From: an uncultured bacterium
Lineage (GTDB): Bacteria > Patescibacteriota > Minisyncoccia > CAIUEV01
NCBI GenBank assembly: GCA_903898335.1
Contig: CAIUEV010000011.1
Location: 1 to 18,415, forward strand
Length of the DNA stretch: 18,415 nucleotides
Direction of reading: 5' to 3'
Position 1 is the stretch's first letter, and each line of letters begins with the position of its first letter. This document shows positions 1-5,748 of this stretch, one piece after another. Below the pieces are notes generated by a model. That model was not told the origin of the DNA, did not search any database, and was given only the letters and a program-made list of their open reading frames with translations. Made by a program: the position numbers and the translations under genes.

Positions 1-1243
1 TGTTGAAAAAAGTGATAATTTTAAAGCGTTGATTTTTGACTCGGTTTTTGATTCCTATAAAGGGATAATCCTTTATATAAGGGCTTTTGAAGGCGAGCTG
101 AGAAATGGTCAAGAAGTTCGTTTGATGGGAAGTGGCGCCAAAAGTATGATTCAAGATGTAGGTTTTTTCTTTCCCGGGAGAACTTCCACCGGTTCGATTA
201 AGGCCGGAGAAATCGGTTATTTGGCTACCGGCCTGAAAGATATTCGCTTTTGTCGAGTTGGAGATACTATTTCTCTGGAAAAATACGCTGAGACAGCCGA
301 ACCTTTGTCCGGCTATCGACCGAGTATCCCCATGGTTTATGCCGGAGTATACCCTATAGATACTGAAAAATATGAAGAACTGAGGGACGCTTTGAATCGT
401 CTGAATCTTAATGATGCGGCTTTCTCCTTTGAGCCGGAAACCAGCAACGCCTTGGGAAGAGGCTTTAAAATAGGTTGTTTGGGTCTTCTGCATTTGGAAA
501 TCGTGAAGGAAAGAATCAGAAGAGAATTTCTTTTGGACATTATTTTAACCACTCCCAGCGTGAGATATCGAGTGCGTAAAAAAAATTCCGATGAATGGGA
601 GGAGATATCCAGTATTGCTAAAATGCCCGATCAATCCTTTATCGAAGCTATAGAAGAGCCTTGGGTTGCAACTGAGGTGGTGACACCAAGAAATTATTTG
701 GGGCAAATAATCAAATTAATGGAAAATCACAGAGGCGTTTACAAGTCAACCGAATTTTTGCAGGCGGAAAGGGCTATTCTACGTTACGAGCTGCCATTGG
801 CGGAGGTAATCATGAATTTTTATGATAAACTAAAGTCGGTCAGTGCAGGCTTTGCCTCACTTAATTACACCCCAATCGGTTATCAGCAGGCTGATTTGGT
901 GAAGCTGGAAATCATTGTCGCCGGAGAAAAAAAAGAGTCTTTAAGTCGAATTGTCCCCAAGGAGCGGGCATACAATGAAGGGCTAAAGATTCTTCGCATG
1001 CTCAAGAAAACTTTACCTCGACAACAATTCACGGTGAGTTTACAATCGGCCATCGGTGGAAAAATATTGGCGCGAGAAAATCTTTCCGCTATGAGAAAAG
1101 ATGTCACAGCTAAACTTTACGGGGGTGACAGAACCAGAAAGGATAAATTGCTTAACAAGCAAAAAAAAGGTAAAAAGAGGATGCAAGAGACGGGAAGAGT
1201 GAAAATTCCGGGCGAGGTTTATATGGAGCTGCTTAAAAAATAA
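1..1243 (+). CDS. lepA: Elongation factor 4 (LepA), 5' end outside window
   Basis: This is the C-terminal ~413 residues of the ribosome-associated GTPase LepA/EF4, which binds ribosomes during elongation or assembly. The frame is open to base 2 without a stop, so the gene starts before the window and the G domain is missing. What remains begins at the end of the G domain, with domain II opening at a LepA-like ALIFDSVFDSYKG. The EF-G-like domains III and V follow: VYAGVYPIDTEKYEELRDAL, LNDAAFSFEPETS and GFKIGCLGLLHLEIVKERI. The LepA-specific C-terminal domain is intact, with KLYGGDRTRKDKLLNKQKKGKKRM followed by a short end, and the stop is TAA. The TTG at 29 is not the start because homology continues upstream of it. 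A tRNA-Arg follows 8 bp after the stop on the same strand and may be co-transcribed. Identification is firm. Confidence 0.97.
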   Translation, partial: VEKSDNFKALIFDSVFDSYKGIILYIRAFEGELRNGQEVRLMGSGAKSMIQDVGFFFPGRTSTGSIKAGEIGYLATGLKDIRFCRVGDTISLEKYAETAEPLSGYRPSIPMVYAGVYPIDTEKYEELRDALNRLNLNDAAFSFEPETSNALGRGFKIGCLGLLHLEIVKERIRREFLLDIILTTPSVRYRVRKKNSDEWEEISSIAKMPDQSFIEAIEEPWVATEVVTPRNYLGQIIKLMENHRGVYKSTEFLQAERAILRYELPLAEVIMNFYDKLKSVSAGFASLNYTPIGYQQADLVKLEIIVAGEKKESLSRIVPKERAYNEGLKILRMLKKTLPRQQFTVSLQSAIGGKILARENLSAMRKDVTAKLYGGDRTRKDKLLNKQKKGKKRMQETGRVKIPGEVYMELLKK

Positions 1244-1251
1244 TTAATTTT

Positions 1252-1323
1252 GTCTCCGTAGTTCAACGGATAGAACAAGGGACTCCTAAGCCCTAGACGA
1301 AGGTTCGATTCCTTCCGGAGACA
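1252..1323 (+). tRNA. tRNA-Arg, anticodon CCT
   Basis: The cloverleaf can be folded by eye. The 7-bp acceptor stem is GTCTCCG/CGGAGAC and the D arm is GTTC/GAAC. The anticodon loop CTCCTAA has T before and A after anticodon CCT, which reads AGG. The T arm is GAAGG/CCTTC with loop TTCGATT. The discriminator is A at 1323. The following bases are CCG rather than CCA, so the CCA end must be added after transcription. The anticodon stem AGGGA/GCCCT has an A-G mismatch at its loop-closing pair. The next gene's leader motif begins 10 bases after the tRNA. Confidence 0.95.
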
Positions 1324-1332
1324 CCGTTCTAA

Positions 1333-1343
1333 GCTCTTTAAAG
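1333..1343 (+). promoter_or_regulatory. boxA-like leader motif upstream of cassette gene A1
   Basis: GCTCTTTAAAG lies between the tRNA-Arg and the start at 1361. It resembles the NusB/S10-binding boxA element (consensus near GCTCTTTAAC). The same core occurs at 2765, 4799-4809 (minus strand) and 12221, each time upstream of an exported-protein gene. Here it is followed by AGAAAAAT and a good Shine-Dalgarno sequence, GGAGGTG at 1350-1356. Function as an antitermination site is inference. Confidence 0.4.
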
Positions 1344-1360
1344 AAAAATGGAGGTGTGAG

Positions 1361-1738
1361 ATGTCAACAAGGGAAAAAATCCTTATAGTCACTGTCATTT
1401 TGGCGATTTTGGGATTAATTTATCTTTGGAACAATCCCAGAATTCAAACCAGTTTTGTCGGTAATTATGCGCCAAGCGTAAGCCCGGCCAAGCAATATCG
1501 AATAGAATACAATTATCCTCATGAAATTAGAGTTGTCCTAATGGGAGAGTTTAGTGAAGATTCTCTGAAAGGAGTCGCCAGGATAGCGGCAACTGAAGTT
1601 GCAAGGGATGCTACTCGAAAAGGCTATGCTCAAGATTTTGTTTCCTATGAAGTGGATTCCGGTATTTTTATTGTTTACGAAGATGGAACAGAAAAGATTT
1701 TTCCTGATATAAAAGTCTATCATCTTAGAAAAAAGTAA
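1361..1738 (+). CDS. Membrane-anchored protein A1 (first copy of cassette family A)
   Basis: This is a 125-residue protein that I do not recognise from a named family. Residues ~6-23 (EKILIVTVILAILGLIYLW) form one hydrophobic helix with no clear cleavage site, so it is probably a signal anchor. A ~20-residue linker follows. Residues ~46-125 then form a compact domain that aligns with the protein encoded at 2804-3232. Shared elements are YRI.Y, EIRV...GEF, LK..AR.AA.E.A, GY.QD and GI....DG.E.I...IK.Y, about 35 identities over ~80 positions by eye. The start is well supported by GGAGGTG five bases upstream. The gene lies downstream of tRNA-Arg and converges on the B1 gene, with a shared terminator between them. 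The domain probably faces the cell exterior; its function is unknown. Confidence 0.85.
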   Translation: MSTREKILIVTVILAILGLIYLWNNPRIQTSFVGNYAPSVSPAKQYRIEYNYPHEIRVVLMGEFSEDSLKGVARIAATEVARDATRKGYAQDFVSYEVDSGIFIVYEDGTEKIFPDIKVYHLRKK

Positions 1739-1770
1739 TTTAGCCGGTAGCTTAAAAGCGATTTTAATAA

Positions 1771-1806
1771 AAAAAACCGAGGATTGGTTAATCCTCGGTT
1801 TTTTAA
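1771..1806. terminator. Bidirectional rho-independent terminator between A1 and B1
   Basis: A 15-bp perfect stem, AAAAAACCGAGGATT paired with AATCCTCGGTTTTTT, encloses the loop GGTT. It has T runs on both strands. It sits between two convergent genes (stops at 1738 and 1825) and can end both transcripts. Confidence 0.93.
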
Positions 1807-1824
1807 TTTTTTGCTAGTCTTGTT

Positions 1825-2664
1825 TTATTCCCAACCTGAATCCCATCCACCACCATCCCAACCGCTATCATACCAACCTCCATCGTCCCATCCACTGTCC
1901 CAACCGTCATCCCAACCTGAATCCCAAGAGTCCCAGCCGGTATCCCAGCCATCATCAGACCATCCACTGTCCCAACCGTCATCCCAGCTAGAATCCCATC
2001 CATCGTCCCAACCGCTGTCCCATCCGCTATCCCAACCTGAGTCCCATCCATTGTCCGACCATCCGCTATCCCAGCCGTCGCTACTCCATCCACTGTCCCA
2101 ATTGGATCCGGAACCGGAATATCCTCCTCCGGAGCTTCCACCGGAAGAACCCTTGCTACCTCCTCCTGAGGAACCTTTGCTTCCACCACCACTGCCTGAT
2201 CCCGAAGATCCTTTTGATCCGGAAGCATAATTGTAAGGCTTAGATGAAGACGAAGAGGAAGACTTTTTTATAGCGTTGTAACTATTGTATTTATTATACT
2301 TGTTGGCGCTGGTTTGTTTGTAGTTTTTCTTGCCTGTCTGACATTTTTGAGTTTGACAACCACCGGACATTCCGCTCACCAAATCTTTGATATTATTGAC
2401 CAAATCGACATTAATGTCATTAGTATTGGTCGGATAATTATTGTTAGTGGCGGTAGCGGTATTGTTTATGGTAATCGGGGCGGTCGGCGTCGGAGCAGGA
2501 GTCGGTGCCGGTGCTGGAGCAGGAGCCGGCTGACTCGGTAAAGCTACGTTTACAACCAAGTCATCGTGCTTGCTTGGACTCTTAGCTAAAACATCGGTCG
2601 CAGGAGCAATGGATGTTCCGGCTAAAATTAAACTTAGAGGCACTGAAATTAAATACTTTTTCAT
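1825..2664 (-). CDS. Exported Trp-Asp-Ser-Gly repeat protein B1
   Basis: This is a 279-residue secreted protein of no named family that I recognise. Residues 1-27 (MKKYLISVPLSLILAGTSIA..) are a signal peptide with likely cleavage after VLA. Then follow AKSPSKHDD (27-35), a Pro/Ala spacer (44-63), an Asn/Thr-rich core INNTATATNNNYPTNTN (66-82), and a short amphipathic stretch VNNIKDLVSGMS. Two cysteines are at 103 and 107. A Lys/Asn/Tyr stretch and a Ser/Gly-rich linker (135-187) come next. Residues 189-279 are a tetrapeptide array of the type W-D-S-G. The minus strand is the coding one because the N-terminal 100 residues match the paralogue starting at 4060, and the opposite reading has neither a signal peptide nor a homologue. 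No Shine-Dalgarno precedes the ATG. The array is acidic and aromatic. A surface adhesive or fibrous role is only a guess. Confidence 0.88.
   Translation of the reverse strand: MKKYLISVPLSLILAGTSIAPATDVLAKSPSKHDDLVVNVALPSQPAPAPAPAPTPAPTPTAPITINNTATATNNNYPTNTNDINVDLVNNIKDLVSGMSGGCQTQKCQTGKKNYKQTSANKYNKYNSYNAIKKSSSSSSSKPYNYASGSKGSSGSGSGGGSKGSSGGGSKGSSGGSSGGGYSGSGSNWDSGWSSDGWDSGWSDNGWDSGWDSGWDSGWDDGWDSSWDDGWDSGWSDDGWDTGWDSWDSGWDDGWDSGWDDGGWYDSGWDGGGWDSGWE
1828..2100 (-). repeat. 12-bp-period tandem repeat encoding WDSG/WDDG units
   Basis: The 3' end of B1 consists of imperfect 12-base units (TGG GAT TCA GGT type). Occasional 15- or 8-base spacings produce SDDG, DDGG or DS between tryptophans. 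There are 22 Trp codons in 91 codons. Units differ at third positions, so the array is diverged at the DNA level while the protein pattern is kept. Slippage-driven length variation between strains would be expected. Confidence 0.9.
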
Positions 2665-2689
2665 TACTGGTTAATTACTTTTTTAATCC

Positions 2690-2721
2690 TTTATAATTGT
2701 CTAAAAAAAAGTAAGTGTCAA
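2690..2721 (-). promoter_or_regulatory. Promoter of B1
   Basis: Read on the minus strand, TTGACA (2721-2716) is followed after 20 bases by TATAAA (2695-2690). The start codon follows 25 bases later. The spacer is longer than the usual 17. However, the paralogue B2 has the same geometry, TTGACA-N20-TATTCT-N24-ATG, followed by a matching GG(A/G)TTAAAAA, which supports a real and duplicated promoter. The -35 box overlaps the symmetric GTCAAA-TTT-TTTGAC at 2717-2731, whose other arm gives TTGACG towards A2. Confidence 0.55.
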
Positions 2722-2764
2722 ATTTTTTGACGATTATAAATAATTAAGGTAAAGAAAATCAAAA

Positions 2765-2775
2765 GCTCTTTGCAG
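2765..2775 (+). promoter_or_regulatory. boxA-like leader motif upstream of cassette gene A2
   Basis: GCTCTTTGCAG followed by AAAAAT matches the A1 leader (GCTCTTTAAAG followed by AAAAAT) at 15 of 17 bases. A Shine-Dalgarno AAGGAG at 2790-2795 precedes the start codon. A weak TTGACG at 2727-2732 could be the -35 box, but I cannot identify a good -10. Confidence 0.4.
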
Positions 2776-2803
2776 AAAAATTCTGAGGGAAGGAGATACT
2801 GTG

Positions 2804-3232
2804 ATGAAAAAGATATTTTTTTTCGGAGCAATCTTTTTGACTATGGGGATGCTGATGCTTTCTGTCGCATCGGCTGGCAGCTATCGAATTGACTATAGTT
2901 CATCCGAAATTCGGGTGACTATGTCGGGCGAATTTGCCAGTATCGACGAGCTGAAAGCGGCTGCTCGATCAGCGGCCAAGGAGATCGCCCAGAAGGCCGG
3001 ATCTCAGGGCTACATTCAAGATGGTCCGGTCACCTATCAAATGGGTGAAGGTATTTACGTTATGCAACCCGATGGATCCGAGAGGATAATGAACGCGATA
3101 AAAATTTATCGTGTTAAACAGAAGCCAAAACCCCCACCTCAACCTCAAAGACCTCCCGGTCCTTCGAAACCCGGAGAGAGGCCTCCCGCTGGCGGCCAGC
3201 AACCATCAGGTGGTCAATCAACCGCTTGGTAA
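2804..3232 (+). CDS. Exported protein A2 (second copy of cassette family A) with Pro-rich tail
   Basis: This is a 142-residue protein from the ATG at 2804. A GTG at 2801 is in frame, but AAGGAG at 2790-2795 fits the ATG better. Residues 1-24 are a signal peptide (MKKIFFFGAIFLTMGMLMLS) with a cleavable VASA-GS site. The next ~80 residues are the same domain as in A1: YRIDY, EIRVTMSGEF, ELKAAARSAAKEIA, GYIQD, GIYVMQPDGSERI, IKIYRV. Unlike A1 it lacks a lasting membrane anchor and instead has a Pro/Gly/Gln-rich tail (PKPPPQPQRPPGPSKPGERP) ending in Trp. Such tails often pass through or stick to the cell wall; that role here is inference. The gene is divergent from B1 and convergent with B2. Function is unknown. 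Confidence 0.87.
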   Translation: MKKIFFFGAIFLTMGMLMLSVASAGSYRIDYSSSEIRVTMSGEFASIDELKAAARSAAKEIAQKAGSQGYIQDGPVTYQMGEGIYVMQPDGSERIMNAIKIYRVKQKPKPPPQPQRPPGPSKPGERPPAGGQQPSGGQSTAW

Positions 3233-3243
3233 TTAAACCAACA

Positions 3244-3280
3244 AACCCGAAGACAAAAATTTTGTCCTCGGGTTTTTTCT
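3244..3280 (+). terminator. Terminator of A2
   Basis: AACCCGA and TCGGGTT pair around an inner GACAA/TTGTC stem, with one A-C mismatch. The hairpin is followed by TTTTTTC. It lies 12 bases after the A2 stop. Confidence 0.88.
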
Positions 3281-3318
3281 TTTTATTTCTATTTTTTATA
3301 AAGATTTTAAAACAAACA

Positions 3319-3351
3319 AAAAAGACCGAGGATTTTATCCCCGGTCTTTTT
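3319..3351 (-). terminator. Terminator of B2
   Basis: The stem GACCG/CGGTC, extended by GG/CC across one mismatch, is flanked by A and T runs. On the minus strand the hairpin is followed by six T, ending the B2 transcript whose stop is at 3371. The plus strand also has five T, so it may back up the A2 terminator. Confidence 0.85.
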
Positions 3352-3370
3352 GATGCCGAATTTTCTCAAG

Positions 3371-4060
3371 CTAGATACTGTAAGTTGATTGTTCTGTCGT
3401 AGTAGAGTTTCCGGTATTTGTATCGCCTTGACCGCTTGTCCATTCATCCGATTGAATATAGTTGAAAGCATCGTCCCAGCCTGTGTCCCAACCGTTGCTC
3501 CAGCCGTCGTCCCAAGCTTTGTTCCATTCGCTCTCCCAGTCTATGTTTTTGTAATTCGTGCCATTTTCACTGCCCCAATCATAATTGGCATAGTTTGTTT
3601 GGCCGGAATCTTCCTCATACGGACCCCAATTCCATTCGTAGTTACTGAAATCGTTATGGTAATATTTCTTGCCTTGGCTGATAACAGGAGCGTTACTTCC
3701 TTCCGAAGAGGAACCTTGACCGTAATTGCTCCATGAAGTTCTGTATGGATAAGCTTTACTTTTCGCCTGCTGACAATTCTCGGCAGACATTTCTTTAACC
3801 AAATCCTTAATACTGTTGATCAAGTCGAGGTCGATAGTGTTGGTGTTGGTCGGATAATTGTTGTTAGTGGCCGTAGCGGTATTATTAATCACTATCGGTT
3901 GCGCCGCTGCGGGTTGAGCGGCCGGCGGTGTCGGCAAACTTACATTAACCACGACGTCGTCATGTTTACTTGGGCTTTTGGCCAAAACGGAATCACTGTT
4001 GGCTAACACAGCCCCAGTCATAAAAATCGCTAAAATTGTTGATAGTAAATACTTTTTCAT
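3371..4060 (-). CDS. Exported protein B2 (second copy of cassette family B)
   Basis: This is a 229-residue paralogue of B1. The start is the ATG at 4060 (MKKYLLSTILAIFMTGAVLA). The frame is open to 4129, but those residues are not like B1 and would bury the signal peptide. Residues 27-43 (AKSPSKHDDVVVNVSLP) and 56-92 (IVINNTATATNNNYPTNTN..IKDLVKEMS) match B1, the latter at 29 of 37 positions by eye. A single Cys is at 96. The C-terminal half is Tyr/Asn/Trp/Asp-rich and holds only a short degenerate repeat (WDDGWSNGWDTGWDD, 183-197), where B1 has a long regular array. It ends in a Ser/Thr-rich tail. It converges on A2. There is no Shine-Dalgarno. It is probably a surface or extracellular protein of unknown function. 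Confidence 0.87.
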   Translation of the reverse strand: MKKYLLSTILAIFMTGAVLANSDSVLAKSPSKHDDVVVNVSLPTPPAAQPAAAQPIVINNTATATNNNYPTNTNTIDLDLINSIKDLVKEMSAENCQQAKSKAYPYRTSWSNYGQGSSSEGSNAPVISQGKKYYHNDFSNYEWNWGPYEEDSGQTNYANYDWGSENGTNYKNIDWESEWNKAWDDGWSNGWDTGWDDAFNYIQSDEWTSGQGDTNTGNSTTTEQSTYSI

Positions 4061-4084
4061 AAATAAGCATTTAATTTTTAACCC

Positions 4085-4116
4085 AGAATAGTTAGTTAAA
4101 TATAAAAAAATGTCAA
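4085..4116 (-). promoter_or_regulatory. Promoter of B2
   Basis: On the minus strand, TTGACA (4116-4111), 20 bases, then TATTCT (4090-4085), then 24 bases to the ATG. The spacing and the following GGGTTAAAAA parallel the B1 promoter, so the upstream region was duplicated with the gene. Confidence 0.5.
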
Positions 4117-4168
4117 TAGTTTCGACCAAAAACCTAGAAAATCGCTCCAGGAGTTAATCCCTAGCATT

Positions 4169-4200
4169 AAAAAACCGCACAATTTGATATTGAGCGGTTT
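4169..4200 (-). terminator. Terminator of the 191-residue exported protein gene
   Basis: On the minus strand AAACCGC pairs with GCGGTTT across a 15-base loop and runs into TTTTTT. It lies 12 bases past the TAG at 4213. Confidence 0.8.
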
Positions 4201-4212
4201 GTCGGCTTAAAG

Positions 4213-4788
4213 CTAATCTCTCCACAGTTCTTCACCTGAGAGGAATCGTTGGTTGTTGAGATCCTTAATAATGTTCTTTTCAGTGATGACACAAAACTTA
4301 AGAAGATTAAGATTGCGATCTTTTCTGTTGTAATATATCTCGATCATTGCAACTTCCCCGTTACCGAAGTAAGGCGGTCTGAACTTATTCTTATGCGAGT
4401 TGAACGCCTTAAAAACTTCTTCGTCTGCAAAAACTTTTATTACCATCTTGTCGATATTTTTGAATGATCCGATTCCAAACAAATCAGCGTAAGTGGCCAC
4501 CATCCTGAACGAAGCCGGTTTATCTCGATTCTCAAAAATAAACTGCCATGTTTCTTGGTTCTTGACGCCACCAATTTTCTGGCTAAACCAAAGCTTTTCC
4601 AGCGTGTCATAGCTACAGTTTTCTTTACCGGGAGAAAAATCGGAAGAATCATTTTCAACCGTAATAGATTTTTCTGCGCCGGCTTGAGAAAAGGTATGAA
4701 AGTTGATACCGAGTAGAATAAATAAAAAAATGAAAAAATAAAAAACCTCCAAGGCATTCAGACTAAGAAAGCGGATTATTCTTTTCAT
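4213..4788 (-). CDS. Exported hypothetical protein, 191 residues
   Basis: I do not recognise the family. Residues ~13-29 are strongly hydrophobic (EVFYFFIFLFILLGI), preceded by Lys/Arg: a signal peptide or anchor. The rest is a soluble mixed alpha/beta-looking domain with two cysteines (in NCSYDTL and LKFCVI) and the recognisable stretches KLWFSQKIGG, TWQFIFENRD and NGEVAMIEIYYNRKD. The start is well supported: AAGGAG lies six bases before the ATG, one of the few good Shine-Dalgarno sequences in the window. A boxA-like GTTCTTTAAAA lies just before it. The gene is 49 bp downstream of holB but has its own likely promoter and terminator, so it is probably expressed alone. Confidence 0.8.
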   Translation of the reverse strand: MKRIIRFLSLNALEVFYFFIFLFILLGINFHTFSQAGAEKSITVENDSSDFSPGKENCSYDTLEKLWFSQKIGGVKNQETWQFIFENRDKPASFRMVATYADLFGIGSFKNIDKMVIKVFADEEVFKAFNSHKNKFRPPYFGNGEVAMIEIYYNRKDRNLNLLKFCVITEKNIIKDLNNQRFLSGEELWRD

Positions 4789-4798
4789 TTCCCTCTCC

Positions 4799-4845
4799 TT
4801 TTAAAGAACTGCTGCCAACATAAACCCATAAATCAAATTAATCAA
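4799..4845 (-). promoter_or_regulatory. Promoter and boxA-like leader of the 191-residue protein gene
   Basis: On the minus strand TTGATT (4845-4840), 17 bases, TATGTT (4822-4817), then a 7-base gap to GTTCTTTAAAA (4809-4799). Transcription would begin almost exactly at the boxA-like motif. The -35 overlaps the end of holB. Confidence 0.5.
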
Positions 4846-5725
4846 GAAGGCTGATGCCTGATGCAATCATTTGAAGAACTGATTTCTGAGGGGCGCCGTT
4901 ATTGGACTCGAGCTGTTTTAACCCCTCAAAGAGGTCTTCAATCAGATTTTTATTTCTCTCGATCTCCTTTTGATTATTATTATTTATAGCTTGTCTAAGC
5001 TTGTTTTTCTCCTCGAGAATCACCAATTTAACAAAATCAATTGTTTTTTTTGGTCGATCCTTAAAGACTTTATCCATTTTGGGCAAGGCGGTTAGCGTCC
5101 TTCCTTCATTAATCTCTGAATAAAGAGACTTGAGTTCTTTCCAATATTCAAGATTTTTTGAAATTAAAAAAGCTTTGTCTTGACTTCCTTCAGACCAGAT
5201 TTTTATTTCTTCGGTCTCCTTTTCGCTCAATTTAAGGGTATTAAAGGGTTCATCAATCGCATTCTCCGAAGAAGAATCGTTTTTTAAGTGCTGACAGCGA
5301 GAAACGACAGTTGGAAGCAGCTGATTTTTGAATTCCGCTCCCAAGACAAAAAAACAGGCCCTTGGCGGCTCTTCTAATATCTTGAGCAGGGCGTTTTGTG
5401 AGCTTTTATTTAATAAATTAGCTTGGGGAATCAAGACAAATTTATGTTTCAGCTGATGTTTGCTCAGCCCGATTTTTTGAAGCGCATTTCTGATTTGGTC
5501 GATGCTAATCATTTTTCTGTTTTTTGCCGGCTCTATCCATATAAAATCGGGATGCTGACGAGGGTCTATTTTGTTTGGTTGAGAATCTTCTGCCAAAAGA
5601 TATATTTTGTCCGCCAATTGGCTCCAAAGGCTGACATCTAGGCCGGTGACAAGCAGAGACAAGCTTTCATTTCTTTTGCCACTACCAAATAATCTTTCGA
5701 TACCGGATTCGAAATTTCCAATCAT
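4838..5725 (-). CDS. holB: DNA polymerase III delta' subunit (HolB-type clamp-loader ATPase)
   Basis: This is a 295-residue clamp-loader subunit that helps load the sliding clamp for chromosome replication. The diagnostic stretch is SSQNALLKILEEPP (108-121). It is followed by FFVLGAEFKNQLLPTVVSRC, whose SRC (142-144) supplies the arginine-finger motif. HPDF (58-61) and IRNALQKIGL (78-87) are also typical. No Walker A P-loop is visible where it would lie (~24-34) and the four-Cys zinc module is missing, as expected for a delta'-type subunit rather than DnaX. The C-terminal third (Lys/Glu/Asn-rich) is the less conserved collar domain. It starts 23 bp after the glycosyltransferase stop and is probably co-transcribed with it. 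There is no Shine-Dalgarno. Confidence 0.88.
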   Translation of the reverse strand: MIGNFESGIERLFGSGKRNESLSLLVTGLDVSLWSQLADKIYLLAEDSQPNKIDPRQHPDFIWIEPAKNRKMISIDQIRNALQKIGLSKHQLKHKFVLIPQANLLNKSSQNALLKILEEPPRACFFVLGAEFKNQLLPTVVSRCQHLKNDSSSENAIDEPFNTLKLSEKETEEIKIWSEGSQDKAFLISKNLEYWKELKSLYSEINEGRTLTALPKMDKVFKDRPKKTIDFVKLVILEEKNKLRQAINNNNQKEIERNKNLIEDLFEGLKQLESNNGAPQKSVLQMIASGISLLD

Positions 5726-5748
5726 TGCCGTTATTTTTAAAGCTAAAA

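Larger units (their letters stand above)
1333..4116. repeat. Tandem duplication of a convergent A/B two-gene cassette
   Basis: Gene order is A1> <B1 A2> <B2. Both A genes share a domain and a leader motif. Both B genes share the signal peptide, core and promoter geometry. Each pair has terminators between the convergent ends. The simplest reading is duplication of one convergent unit followed by divergence of the A anchor and tail and of the B repeat region. No mobile-element genes or direct-repeat borders are visible. Confidence 0.75.

Noticed and set aside
1828..2100. Possible CRISPR array or DNA-level repeat locus
   Set aside because: The 12-base units have no spacers, vary at third positions and stay in frame, so they are coding repeats.
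1784..2230. Plus-strand open frame rich in Ser/Gln/Pro opposite the B1 repeat
   Set aside because: It is the complement of the WDSG array. It has no signal peptide and no paralogue, whereas the minus-strand reading has both.
3389..3736. Plus-strand frame opposite B2
   Set aside because: It is a shadow of a gene supported by paralogy and a signal peptide.
1333..4116. Mobile-element origin of the cassette duplication
   Set aside because: No transposase, terminal inverted repeats or target-site duplications are visible; simple tandem duplication explains the pattern.
4061..4129. Upstream extension of B2
   Set aside because: It would place 23 extra residues before an intact signal peptide and overlap the predicted promoter. 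B1 has no such extension.
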